Shown piece by piece: positions 16,810 through 25,510 of a stretch of 64,000 nt of DNA. Source of the DNA: Pseudomonadota bacterium. GTDB taxonomy: Bacteria > Myxococcota_A > Polyangia > GCA-2747355. Numbering within the stretch: the first letter of the stretch is position 1; each line of letters begins with the position of its first letter. The stretch covers positions 36,388 through 100,387 of the forward strand of contig JADJDT010000013.1 of the NCBI GenBank assembly GCA_016702545.1. The letters are read 5' to 3'. Made by a program: the position numbers and the translations under genes. The notes below the pieces were generated by a model. That model was not told the DNA's origin and did not search any database. It saw only the letters and a program-made list of their open reading frames with translations.

Positions 16810-17784
16810 ATGAGCGAGCTGCAGCGTTCGATTCTGGTCTACGAGCCGCAGGCAAGCGCGCTCAAGCGCACGCTGGCACTGGTCGAGCAGACGGGCTATC
16901 GCGCGATCGGGGCGACCACCGCCGAGCAAGCCACGGCTGCGCTCAGCGAGGAGTCCCTGGTGGCGCTGCTGGTGGCTGCCGGCGCGCCGGGTGTCGAGTT
17001 CTGCCACTACCTGCGTGAGTTCAGCGGGGCCTCGCTGCCGATTGCGGCGCTGCTCGGCGCCGTCGACGAGACGGATGCCGAGGTCGTGGCCAAGATGGGT
17101 GCGGACGGCTACCTACGCCGTCCCTTCACGGCCACCGCGCTCGAGAGCTTCGTTTCGCTGGCTCGGCAGCTCGGCCGGCTGCGGCGGCAGCTCATCGACC
17201 TGCGTGGCTCGGTCGCCGAGCTGGAACAGCGGCTGCAGCGCACCGCTGGGCCGCGTGGCCCGGGCGGCTTCCACAGCTTCGAGGAGGTCAAGGACCAACT
17301 CGCGCTGGAGGTGCGGCGAGCCAAACGTTACGGCTATCCGCTGGCGATCATGGTCGTCGGGATCGATCCGCTGCCGGCGCCGGCGGGGGGTGTCGCGCCC
17401 GCTCCGCCGCCGCCGGAGGTAACCGCAGGGCTGGCCGCTTCGATCGCCAAGTCGGTGCGCGCGATCGACATGCCGATTCACTTCGCCGCCGAGCGCATCT
17501 TGGTCTGTCTGCCGCACACGGACCTGGCGGGGGCCGAGGAGGTCGGGCGGCGCGTCAAGCGGCGCATCATGACGATCACCTACCGCGGCAGCGGACCGGC
17601 CGTGCAGCTCACCGCCAGCGTCGGCTTGGCGGGGATGGCGCCCGGCGAGGACCTGACCTTTTCGCGCCTGGTCAAGAGCGCGCTGGCCGCCCTGAAGGCG
17701 GCCCAGCTCAAGGGTGGCAATCGCGTGATGAAGCGCGTGACGCGGGGCACGGTGCTGTCCGACCTGGCGGGCGGCGGTAGCTGA
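16810..17784 (+). CDS. Degenerate receiver-GGDEF protein
   Basis: About 324 residues. The N-terminal ~120 residues have a receiver fold but lack the phosphoacceptor (LLVAAGAPG where D would be). A short coiled coil follows (LRRQLIDLRGSVAELEQRLQ). The C-terminal ~170 residues resemble a diguanylate cyclase fold (FEEVKDQLALEVRRAKRYGYPLAI, VRAIDMPIHFAAERILVCLP, LTASVGLA), but the GGDEF motif is replaced by FAAER. Phosphorylation and cyclase activity are both unlikely; a scaffold or ligand-sensing role is more plausible. ATG 16810 is chosen; GTG 16807 and TTG 16792 are in frame. Confidence 0.75.
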   Translation: MSELQRSILVYEPQASALKRTLALVEQTGYRAIGATTAEQATAALSEESLVALLVAAGAPGVEFCHYLREFSGASLPIAALLGAVDETDAEVVAKMGADGYLRRPFTATALESFVSLARQLGRLRRQLIDLRGSVAELEQRLQRTAGPRGPGGFHSFEEVKDQLALEVRRAKRYGYPLAIMVVGIDPLPAPAGGVAPAPPPPEVTAGLAASIAKSVRAIDMPIHFAAERILVCLPHTDLAGAEEVGRRVKRRIMTITYRGSGPAVQLTASVGLAGMAPGEDLTFSRLVKSALAALKAAQLKGGNRVMKRVTRGTVLSDLAGGGS

Positions 17785-17928
17785 CGAGTGCCCGTGTCGC
17801 CTGGCGGCAGGCGCCAGCCGTGTCGTGCGACCGAGGCTCGATACCGAGGCTCAATCAGGCGGGCGGTTGGACCCGCGGCCGCATGCGCCGCAAACAAGGC
17901 CTGCGGATTCATCGGAGGAGGTGGGGTC

Positions 17929-18414
17929 GTGCGTGTGGCGATCGTTATGGGCAGCGCTTCGGACTGGGGCACGATGCAGCACGCGGCACGGCTGCTCGAC
18001 GAGCTGGGGCTGAAGTACGAGGCGCACGTCATTTCGGCGCATCGGACCCCGGATCGCGCCTTCGAGTTCGCCGCGACCGCGCGCCAGCAGGGCTTCGGCG
18101 CGATCATCGCCGGGGCGGGGGGCGCCGCGCACCTGCCGGGGGTGCTGGCCGCCAAGACCACGCTCCCCGTGATCGGCGTGCCGATCGACTCGAGCGCCCT
18201 CAAGGGCCTCGACGCGCTGCTGGCGATCGTCCAGATGCCGGCGGGCATTCCCGTGGCGACGATGGCGATCGGTATCGCCGGCGCGCAGAACGCCGCGCTC
18301 ACCGCCGCCGCGATCTTCGCCGTGCGCGATCGCGAAGTGGCCGAGCAGCTCGACCGCTATCGCCAACGCCTGCGCGAGAAGGTCGAAGCCACCGAGCTGC
18401 CGCCGCCCGGCTGA
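17929..18414 (+). CDS. purE: N5-carboxyaminoimidazole ribonucleotide mutase
   Basis: A 161-residue class I PurE of de novo purine synthesis. Motifs are VAIVMGSASDWGTM, HVISAHRTPDR, IAGAGGAAHLPGV and PVIGVPID. The GTG at 17929 has GGAGGAGGTGG just upstream. The usual partner purK is absent: the next gene is an unrelated nuclease. The last ~204 bp (18211-18414) recur as truncated copies at 19578-19940 and 31369-31572. Confidence 0.95.
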   Translation: MRVAIVMGSASDWGTMQHAARLLDELGLKYEAHVISAHRTPDRAFEFAATARQQGFGAIIAGAGGAAHLPGVLAAKTTLPVIGVPIDSSALKGLDALLAIVQMPAGIPVATMAIGIAGAQNAALTAAAIFAVRDREVAEQLDRYRQRLREKVEATELPPPG

Positions 18415-18602
18415 GGCGGGCGGAGCGCAGGTCGCTTCGGCTGGGTCGTGTGGCGGATCCCGGCCATCGGGTTGCAGGGCCGCAGGTGCCGTTGCGGGGC
18501 GCCCGCCGCGGCGTGACGGTAGCGCCCCCGCCGGGCGTTGGCCGCGGTCGCGCAGCTCGGGGCGCAACCTCCGCCCCCCTGCGGCCACGATAACCCGGGC
18601 CG

Positions 18603-19490
18603 ATGCCTTCGCTGCTGCACGAAGCCCTGGTGCTGCTCTTTCGCAACCGGCCGCTGCTGGCCCCGGAGCTGGTGCGCGACGCGCTGGGCCAAAGCCTTCC
18701 CGACCACGAGGCGATCGAGGTGCAGGAGGCCGACCTGACGCAGCTCACGCCGACCGAGTATCAGGCCGACCTCGTCGTACTGCTGCGCACGCAGCGGCCA
18801 GTCCTAGGCATCGTCGTCGAGGTCCAGCTCCGGCGCGATGACGCCAAGGCCTACGCCTGGCCGCTCTACGCCGCCGCGCTGCGGGCACGGCTGCGCTGCC
18901 CCGCTTGCCTGCTGGTCGTCACACCCGACGCTGCCGTGGCCGCGTGGGCCAGCCGCCCCATCGACACGGGCCAGCCGGGCTCGCCCTTCCGGCCGCTGGT
19001 CCTCGGCCCCAACGTCGTCCCGCTGGTGACCGACGTTGACACCGCGCGCGGCGCGCCCGAGCTGGCCGTGCTCTCGGCGCAAGCCCACGGTCGCGAAGCT
19101 CGAGGCCTCGAGGTTGGCCTGGCCTCGCTGCAGGCCATCGCCGAGCTCGTCGACGATCGCGGCATGTTACATTGCGATCTGATCCTACAGGCGCTCAACG
19201 ACAACGCGCGACGTACCTTGGAGGCCCTGATGCAATCCCGCGCCTACACCTACCAGAGCGACTTCGCCCGCAAGTACGTCGCCGAGGGCAAGGCCAAGGG
19301 CGAGACCAAGGGTCGCGCCGAGGGCGAGGCCAAGGCCCTCCTCACCATCCTCGCAACGCGTGGCCTTGAGGTCTCCGAGCGGCAACGCCAGACCATCCAA
19401 CAATGCGCGGACCTCGCCGTGCTCGACACCTGGCTGCGCCGGGCCGTCACCGCCAAGAGCACCGCCGAGGTCTTGTCGCCGATCCCGTAG
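18603..19490 (+). CDS. PD-(D/E)XK-like nuclease with coiled tail
   Basis: A 295-residue protein. The N-terminal ~110 residues fit a PD-(D/E)XK-like fold, with D56 (TEYQADLVVLL) and the E73-x-Q75 variant (GIVVEVQLRRDD). The C-terminal part has a charged repeat (EGKAKGETKGRAEGEAKA) and an ILATRGLEVSERQRQTI segment like that of Rpn/DUF4351-type proteins. Such genes are often multicopy and linked to mobile DNA. It sits where purK might be expected, directly before the first purE-tail remnant. The role is inferred; no partner is recognised. Confidence 0.6.
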   Translation: MPSLLHEALVLLFRNRPLLAPELVRDALGQSLPDHEAIEVQEADLTQLTPTEYQADLVVLLRTQRPVLGIVVEVQLRRDDAKAYAWPLYAAALRARLRCPACLLVVTPDAAVAAWASRPIDTGQPGSPFRPLVLGPNVVPLVTDVDTARGAPELAVLSAQAHGREARGLEVGLASLQAIAELVDDRGMLHCDLILQALNDNARRTLEALMQSRAYTYQSDFARKYVAEGKAKGETKGRAEGEAKALLTILATRGLEVSERQRQTIQQCADLAVLDTWLRRAVTAKSTAEVLSPIP

Positions 19491-19524
19491 AGTGACCAGG
19501 CGACCCTGCACCAGGGCGCGCGAA

Positions 19525-19577
19525 CAGGGCCCGCATCCGGGTTGATGCTGCCGACTGTCAACCAGCGACCGCGAAGG
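19525..19577 (+). repeat. Inverted-repeat junction unit, copy 1
   Basis: CAGGGCCCGCATCCGGGTTG and the following ~30 bp match the sequence at 31316-31368. It contains an inverted repeat GGTTGA (19540-19545) / TCAACC (19558-19563) with a 12-base loop. It immediately precedes purE-tail remnant 1. Confidence 0.75.
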
Positions 19578-19940
19578 GACGCGCTGCTGGCCTATTAAGC
19601 TGCCGGTGGGCATCCCCGTGGCGACGATGGCGATCGGCGTCGCCGGCGCGCAGGACGCCGTGCTCACCGCCGCCGCGAGCTTCGCCGCGCGCGATCGCGA
19701 CGTGGCCGAGCAACTCGACCGCTATCGCCAACGCCTGCGCGAGAAGGTCGAAGCCACCTAGCACTACTGTGTCGGATCTCTCCCGTCGCCTGGGCTCGTT
19801 CTCGAAATCACAGGCTTTGTCGCTCGTCGGTCGCTTGCCACCAGCAACCTCCCTCCTCGCTTCGCGCCCGTGATTCCGAGCCCTTCGCCAGGCTCGGTCC
19901 GAAATCCGACACAGTAGTGCTAGCTCCCCCCGCCCGGCTG
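19578..19940 (+). pseudogene. purE 3'-end remnant 1
   Basis: This begins at the same codon of purE (GACGCGCTGCTGG, 18211 in the intact gene) as remnant 2 and runs towards the gene's end. A small gap near 19600 breaks the start. The rest translates as IPVATMAIGVAGAQDAVLTA and then RYRQRLREKVEA, nearly matching PurE. It is interrupted at 19759-19922 by a small TA-flanked inverted-repeat element, after which GCTCCCCCCGCCCGGCTGA restores the purE end. Confidence 0.85.
19759..19922. mobile_element. 160-bp MITE with 17-bp terminal inverted repeats
   Basis: Perfect 17-bp terminal inverted repeats, GCACTACTGTGTCGGAT (19761-19777) and its complement (19904-19920), are flanked by TA on both sides (19759-19760 and 19921-19922). 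The element lies inside the purE remnant, so the empty site can be reconstructed (GAAGCCACC-TA-GCTCC). TA duplication and non-coding content fit an IS630/Tc1-type MITE. No transposase is present in the window. Confidence 0.85.
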
Positions 19941-19992
19941 AAGCGAGCACCCGCGCCCAGGTGAAGGGCGCGGGCACAGCGTCTGCCACGCC

Positions 19993-20050
19993 GGACGATT
20001 GCCGGCGGAAGATCGCCGGCGGAGGATTGCCGGCGGAGGATTGCCGGCGC
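19993..20050. repeat. 14-bp tandem repeat
   Basis: About four imperfect copies of GGAGGATTGCCGGC lie beyond the 3' end of the radical SAM gene. They are non-coding. Confidence 0.75.
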
Positions 20051-20091
20051 CTGGCGCGCGCCGTGCTTGGTCGCGTCGCAGCCGCTGAGGA

Positions 20092-21153
20092 TCACCCGCC
20101 GCCGATCCTGGCGGCGCCTGGCGTCGCCAGCGGGTCCGCCTGCGAGTCCGCCGGCGGCGGGGCCAGGGACACGCCCCGGCCGCCGAAGCCGAGGCCGCGC
20201 TGCGGCCGCCGCCAGTTGTCGAAGACGCCGACGGTGTGGACGCAGCCGATCGTGCAGAGCGGTGCGCAGGCCTTCGCGGCGTTGAACTCGCGCTCCAGAT
20301 CGGCGGGCCCGTACTGCGCCAGGGGCGTGCCGGGGTAGCCGCGCTGCTGCGAGCAGTAGTGCACGAGCCCGTGCTCACAGATGTAGAGGTAGCGCGCGCC
20401 GGCGCGACAGCGCCAGGTGTTGGGCCTGCCGGCGGCCAGGTTGCGCTTGAAGCGCGTGAAGGGCGCGAGCAGGGGACCGGCGATGCGCCGGGCCTCGTGG
20501 TAGATCGCGCGCTCGCGCTCGCTCAGCGGCCGCAGCGCGCCGCTGCCGTCGTGGATAATGCCCACGGTGGTGCTGAAGCCCAGCTCGCGCGCACGGCGAG
20601 CCACCACCAGCGCGTCTTCCGGCTGCGCGACGCCGCCACCCAGCACCGAGTTGATGTTGATGCCGAAGGCGGCATGCTCCGCCAGCAGGCGAAGCTTCTG
20701 GTCGAGCACCTTGAGGCTTTTCTTCGAGGCGTCGTCCGGCTGGACGTTGTCGATGCTGATCTGCATCCGCGCCAGGCCGACGCGGTTGAGCTGCTCGATG
20801 CGCGCCGCCGTCAGCAGGTAGGCGTTCGTGAGCAGCTCGGGCAGCATGCCGCGCGCGTCGATGCGGGCGATGACGGCGTCGAGCTCGGGGTGCAGCAGGG
20901 GCTCACCCCCGCTCAGCGAGACCAGCGAGGTTCCGAGCTCGGCCAGCTTGTCTACCCGAGCCAGCAGCGCCTCGGTCGGCACCGGCGGCGAATGGCGGTC
21001 GTATTCGTTGCAGTAGGTGCAGGCGAGGTTGCAGCGGCGCATCGCCACCATATGGACGAGCACCGGGTGCGCGGTCGAGCTCAGCGCTCGCCACCCCACC
21101 TTGGCCAAGCGCAGATTGACGCGCAGGTTGCGCTGGCGTGGATTGATCGCCAT
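20092..21153 (-). CDS. Radical SAM protein with extra C-terminal cysteines
   Basis: About 353 residues. The radical SAM CxxxCxxC cluster motif is CNLACTYC near residue 40, followed by SLSGGEPLLHPEL. The C-terminal third has further cysteines (WRCRAGARYLYICEHGLVHYC, CAPLCTIGCVH), suggesting a SPASM-like auxiliary Fe-S cluster. The substrate is unknown; an AdoMet-dependent modification enzyme is likely. ATG 21153 is preferred, with TAGGAG upstream. Longer frames run into an apparently non-coding region. It is divergent from the SIR2 operon. Confidence 0.8.
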   Translation of the reverse strand: MAINPRQRNLRVNLRLAKVGWRALSSTAHPVLVHMVAMRRCNLACTYCNEYDRHSPPVPTEALLARVDKLAELGTSLVSLSGGEPLLHPELDAVIARIDARGMLPELLTNAYLLTAARIEQLNRVGLARMQISIDNVQPDDASKKSLKVLDQKLRLLAEHAAFGININSVLGGGVAQPEDALVVARRARELGFSTTVGIIHDGSGALRPLSERERAIYHEARRIAGPLLAPFTRFKRNLAAGRPNTWRCRAGARYLYICEHGLVHYCSQQRGYPGTPLAQYGPADLEREFNAAKACAPLCTIGCVHTVGVFDNWRRPQRGLGFGGRGVSLAPPPADSQADPLATPGAARIGGG

Positions 21154-21375
21154 CGAGGCTCCTATACGCGCTCCCGGCGTCGTGGGCCGCTCCGGCAAGA
21201 TGGCACAGGAGGGTAGCGGTTGCACGGCCGCGTGCTCCCGCAACCCGGATGCACCCCCTGGGGCGCGAAGCTCGGACCTTCGCTTGCCAAGGAGTGTTTG
21301 GCGCCGAGCGACCGCCACCGCCCGCAAGACGCAGGCTCGCGACCGAGCGCCTTCGCGCATGCTGGGCCGCTTCGG

Positions 21376-21381
21376 TATAGT
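21376..21381 (+). promoter_or_regulatory. Candidate -10 element of the SIR2 operon
   Basis: TATAGT lies 35 bp before the ATG of the SIR2-TPR gene in the 263-bp divergent spacer. No good -35 match is seen at the expected distance, so confidence is low. Confidence 0.25.
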
Positions 21382-21416
21382 GGCGCAGGTCGCGGCTGGC
21401 TCAGGAGCGCCTGCGG

Positions 21417-24400
21417 ATGGAATCCGGAGCACCAAGCTCAACTGGATGCGACGGGCACGCTGCGGCCGCCGCGCCGATGCGCGACCCCACGGCGTCGCCG
21501 CTCTGGCGTGAGCTCGTGGGGGCGGGCGCCAACGGGCACCTCGTGGTGCTGGTGGGCGCCGGCGCCTCTGTGCCGGCGGGGCGCCCCCGTTGGGACGAGC
21601 TGCTCAACGAGCTTTTCCGCCGTGCCCACGACGATGCCTTCCCAGAGCAGCAGGAGCACCTTCGAGCTGCGCAGGAGTTCGAGCGCAGCGAGCGGGCGGA
21701 GGCCCTGGTCCGGGTGATGGGGCGGCCGTGGCTGGAGAACGCGATCGTGGAGCGCCTGAGCGCGCCCTCGTTGCAGCCGGCGCCCGTTCATCACGCGCTC
21801 GTTGCGCTCCCAGGCACGCGCCTGCTGACGACGAACTACGACACGCTGCTCGAGCAGGCGGCGGAGGCGAACGGGCATCCGCTGGAGGGCGTCACGGCCG
21901 CGGACACGGCAAAGCTCGCGCGCGATCAGCCGATGGTGCTCAAGCTTCATGGTTGCGTGACGCGGCCGGAGACGATCGTGCTCACGGTTGCCGACTATGA
22001 CCGCCTCATCCATCGGGCTCCTGCTGCCTGGCGCGAGCGCCTCAGGTCCTTTCTCCAGCCGCCTTTTTGCCTCGTCATGGTGGGCTACGGCTTCGGCGAC
22101 TCGAACATCCAGGGTGTCCTCGCGGAATTACGGGTAGCCTACGAGGACCACTTGGCTGGTCCGATCTGGATCGAGCCGAGTTCCGCTGGGGCCGAACTGA
22201 AAGCACCTAGCTACGGACTCCGGCAGCTCCCGATCGAGGCCTACGCGGACCTCGCACCGCTGCTGCAGCGCCTCGGCGAGGCGATCAAGGGCTCAAGGGC
22301 CAAGCCGCCAGCGATCGTTGGGCCGCTCCTCGACGTGGCGTCGGAGCACCTCGGCGAGCTCGTTCAGCAGGCCCGCGCCCACTTCGACGCGGGCGACGAT
22401 GCCGCAGGGCAGGAGTGCCTGAACCGAGCGCTGAACCAGGCCGAGACCCTCGCGCGAGCCGAACCGGAGGACGAGGCGCTGCGCTGCGAGCTCGCCCGGG
22501 CTCGATTGAACCGGGTCGCCGCCTATCTGCTGCTGGGACAGCAGGCCGAGGGCCGGGCGCTGCTCGAGCGCGTCGAGGCCGGAGCGCTGGTGGCCCGACC
22601 GGAAACCCTGGCGCAACTCGCCTGCATGTGGGTCGAGCTCGAGGACCCGGCGCGCGCGCGGCAGGTGCTCGAGTGCGTCGCGGGTGAGTGGGCGGACGCC
22701 GATCGCGCCGCGCTGGAGGAGGCGCGGCAACGGGTCGCAATCGCCGAGGGTACCCTTCCCGAGGAACTGCTCACGCCACGCCTGCGCCTTCGTGCGGCCC
22801 GGGTGCTGATGTTGCGCAATCGACTCGATCAGGCGGTAGGTCTGGTACGGGATGCCCGCCGACAAGCTCCGGACGACCGCTGGCTGGCTGCCGATGCCTT
22901 GCCGCTGCTCGTCTACTGCCTCGAGCGCTCGGTGCACGAGAACCCGCCGGCGGAAGAGCCGGTCGCGGTCAGCGCACGCGCCGAGATCCTCGAGGTCGCT
23001 GAGGCAGCGTTCAGCACGATCGACGGGCACCGCTTCCCACCACCGACGGCGGGCGAGCTGGCGCACTGGCGCGCGCGCTTCTTCGGGCTTACGCACGATT
23101 ACGAGCGCTGGTTCGACGCGCCGGTGGCTGAGGAGGCTGCGGGTGAGGCCGCGAGCCACGTGGGCTCCGGTGGCGTCACGCCGCTGGCCTTGGCGCTCGA
23201 GCGCGCGAAGGCCGGGCATCTGCAGGAGGCGTTGGCTCTGCTGGAGGACGAGCGTCATCCATGGCTGCCGGCGCTGAACCAGGCGCTGCTGCTGAGGCAG
23301 GTTGGTCATCTGGATCACGCCATCACGCTGCTCGAGCGCTCGGCCGAGGGCGCACCGGGGAGCTACGGGATCGAGCGGTGCTGGCCGAGCTACCTCGAGC
23401 GCGAGCAGCCGCAGCAGGCCCTGCCGCACGCGCGCTTGGCCTATCAGGCGCTGCCAGGCCGTGGCGCTCGGCTGGCCCTGGCGGGCGCGCTGGTCGGGGT
23501 GGCGCGCGACCTCGAGAGCGATCGGGGCTTGCTGGACCAGGCCTGGGCGTTGCTGGAGCCGATGGCATCCTCGCACTGGCCCTTGACGCTGCGTCTGCGG
23601 GCCCAGGTCGCGACCTCCCTGGCGCGGCCCGATGCGGTCGCTCTCTGGGAGGCGTGTTTGGCGGCCAGTCCCGGCGACCGTGGAGTGGCCGATCGCCTTC
23701 ACATGGCTCGCGCGCTGTGGCGGTCCGCGCGTGGGACAGAGGCGGCGGAGGCCGCGTGGCGCGCCTTCGAGCTGGGTGCAGAGCAGCTCACGCCGCAGGG
23801 GCTCGGCGCGTGTGCGCGCTTTCAGCTCGTGGGTGCGGACCCTGGCGCGCACGCGGTTGCGCGCGCCAAGGCGATCGACCGCGCACTCCGCCGGCGCTTT
23901 CCCGGCAATCTGGAGGCGGAGCAGGTGCACGCCGGCATCGCTGCCATGCTGGGTTTTCCAGCCGACCTCGCCCCCGTCGACTTCCCCGCGCTCGTTGCCA
24001 GCGGGGTGGCCCGGTCGCTTGATCTCGACGAGCTGACCTCTCTGCTGGCTGCGCAGCGGACGCGGGCTGGGGCCTTCATTCAGCTCTACCGGGCGGGTCT
24101 CATCAGCACGGAGCGCTTTTGCCGCGAGACGCGCACCTGTCCCGCCGAGCTCTTGGTGAGGGTGCGTGCTGCGGCGCGCGGGTCGGACGAGGTCTTTTTC
24201 GCGACGCCCGTGGGCCCGCGCGTCGACCCGCTGCCGGAGCTGAGGGGCGGCGAGCTGCTCGCTGGCGAGCTGGAGCTGCTGATCCTGCAGCAGCTCGGCC
24301 TGCTCGACGGGTTGCGCCGCGCCCTGGGGCCGGACGGCAGAGTGGTGGTCTTCGACGACGTGATGGCGGCGGTCGAGCGCTCGGTGGCCACGCTCACGCT

Positions 24401-25505
24401 CAGCGCCGGCGCGGGCGCGTTGCCCCGCGAGCAAGCGCTGGACAAGCTTCTTCGGCACCATGCGCGGGTGCGCCGAGAGCCGCCGGAGAGCGCCGAGAGC
24501 GCCGAGGTGCTGGCGAAACGGCACGACCTCGCCCTCGTCGCTCCCGAGCGGCCGGGCGGGACAGTCGCCTGGGTCTCGCTCCGCGCGCTGCTCGTGCTGA
24601 TGCGGGAGCGTGGCCTGCTGCGGGCCGACGCCGCGCATGGGGCGCTGAACGCTCTGCCCGACGATGGCGCGCGCATCGAAGCCTTCCCGCCGCGGCTCGG
24701 GGTCTCGTGGGCCGTCCTCGATACGCTCCATCAGCTCGAGGGTCTCGAACCGCTGCTGCGTGAGGTCCAGGAGCTTTGGCTTCCGGGCGACGCGGAGCGC
24801 TTGCGCGGTCGGCGCCTCGACGAGCTCGAACGCGCCGCGGAGGCGGCACGCATGGCAACCGACCTGCACCGCTGGCTCGCCGCGGGTCATGGGCAGGGCT
24901 GGGTCGCGCGACTTCCGCGACCCGAGGCCGAGGTGCTTCCGAAAGGTCCGGCGGAGGCGCTGCCGAATGCGCTGCGAGCCCTCCTGCGCGAGGAGCTGCA
25001 GCAGGCCCTCCATTGGCGCCTGGCGCTCGAGGGGCACCCGCGCCGCGTGCTGCTCACAGCCGATTTCTTGGTGGCGGCCCTGTTCACGGGCGCCGCGCCG
25101 CTGCCCGTGTTGCGTCAGGTGGCGTGGACGCCGGAAACCTACAGGGCTCTTGACGCGCGCATGACGCGCCTCTTGCCGCAGCAGATCACCCTGCCGGAGC
25201 TGGTGGCCTCGCTCGCTGCCCCTGCGGCAGCGCAGCAACACGCCAGGCAGCTCGCCGAGCTAGGCTTTCAGCAAGCGTTGCCGGCACAGGCCCTGGTGCG
25301 CTTGCAGGACGTCTACGGGCAGCTCCGTGGCGGCGAGGCTGCGCGCCTCCTCGACCGCAGCGAATGGGTCGCACGCGCCGCGGGCCATCCGGGGCAGAGG
25401 CTCGCGCGCTTGGCGCTCGCTCGCAGCTACGCCGATGCCATCTGGCTGGCCTGGAAGGGAGCCGGCCAGGGGCTGCACCGGACGGGGCCGGGGGCGGTGA
25501 GCTGA
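21417..25505 (+). CDS. SIR2-domain TPR giant protein
   Basis: A 1362-residue protein. Residues ~40-290 are a SIR2_2-type NAD-binding domain, with GAGAS (47-51), TTNYD (138-142), KLHG including H178, and GYGFGD (223-228). From ~310 to ~900 come repeated helical pairs rich in Leu/Ala (LARAEPEDEALRCELARARL, HLQEALALLEDERHPWLPAL), typical of TPR-like scaffolds. The remaining ~450 residues are unrecognised. SIR2 domains in such architectures often hydrolyse NAD+ in phage defence, with the repeats acting as sensors. ATG 21417 has AGGAG 8 bases upstream. The stop at 25503 lies just after a G-rich run, and a 1-base error there could mean the protein continues into the next frame. Confidence 0.8.
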   Translation: MESGAPSSTGCDGHAAAAAPMRDPTASPLWRELVGAGANGHLVVLVGAGASVPAGRPRWDELLNELFRRAHDDAFPEQQEHLRAAQEFERSERAEALVRVMGRPWLENAIVERLSAPSLQPAPVHHALVALPGTRLLTTNYDTLLEQAAEANGHPLEGVTAADTAKLARDQPMVLKLHGCVTRPETIVLTVADYDRLIHRAPAAWRERLRSFLQPPFCLVMVGYGFGDSNIQGVLAELRVAYEDHLAGPIWIEPSSAGAELKAPSYGLRQLPIEAYADLAPLLQRLGEAIKGSRAKPPAIVGPLLDVASEHLGELVQQARAHFDAGDDAAGQECLNRALNQAETLARAEPEDEALRCELARARLNRVAAYLLLGQQAEGRALLERVEAGALVARPETLAQLACMWVELEDPARARQVLECVAGEWADADRAALEEARQRVAIAEGTLPEELLTPRLRLRAARVLMLRNRLDQAVGLVRDARRQAPDDRWLAADALPLLVYCLERSVHENPPAEEPVAVSARAEILEVAEAAFSTIDGHRFPPPTAGELAHWRARFFGLTHDYERWFDAPVAEEAAGEAASHVGSGGVTPLALALERAKAGHLQEALALLEDERHPWLPALNQALLLRQVGHLDHAITLLERSAEGAPGSYGIERCWPSYLEREQPQQALPHARLAYQALPGRGARLALAGALVGVARDLESDRGLLDQAWALLEPMASSHWPLTLRLRAQVATSLARPDAVALWEACLAASPGDRGVADRLHMARALWRSARGTEAAEAAWRAFELGAEQLTPQGLGACARFQLVGADPGAHAVARAKAIDRALRRRFPGNLEAEQVHAGIAAMLGFPADLAPVDFPALVASGVARSLDLDELTSLLAAQRTRAGAFIQLYRAGLISTERFCRETRTCPAELLVRVRAAARGSDEVFFATPVGPRVDPLPELRGGELLAGELELLILQQLGLLDGLRRALGPDGRVVVFDDVMAAVERSVATLTLSAGAGALPREQALDKLLRHHARVRREPPESAESAEVLAKRHDLALVAPERPGGTVAWVSLRALLVLMRERGLLRADAAHGALNALPDDGARIEAFPPRLGVSWAVLDTLHQLEGLEPLLREVQELWLPGDAERLRGRRLDELERAAEAARMATDLHRWLAAGHGQGWVARLPRPEAEVLPKGPAEALPNALRALLREELQQALHWRLALEGHPRRVLLTADFLVAALFTGAAPLPVLRQVAWTPETYRALDARMTRLLPQQITLPELVASLAAPAAAQQHARQLAELGFQQALPAQALVRLQDVYGQLRGGEAARLLDRSEWVARAAGHPGQRLARLALARSYADAIWLAWKGAGQGLHRTGPGAVS

Positions 25506-25510
25506 GCGAG

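Noticed and set aside
22293..25241. Very long antisense frame under the SIR2-TPR gene
   Set aside because: A 982-codon frame opposite a gene with clear SIR2 motifs. Its His/Arg/Gln-rich translation is typical of antisense to GC-rich genes.
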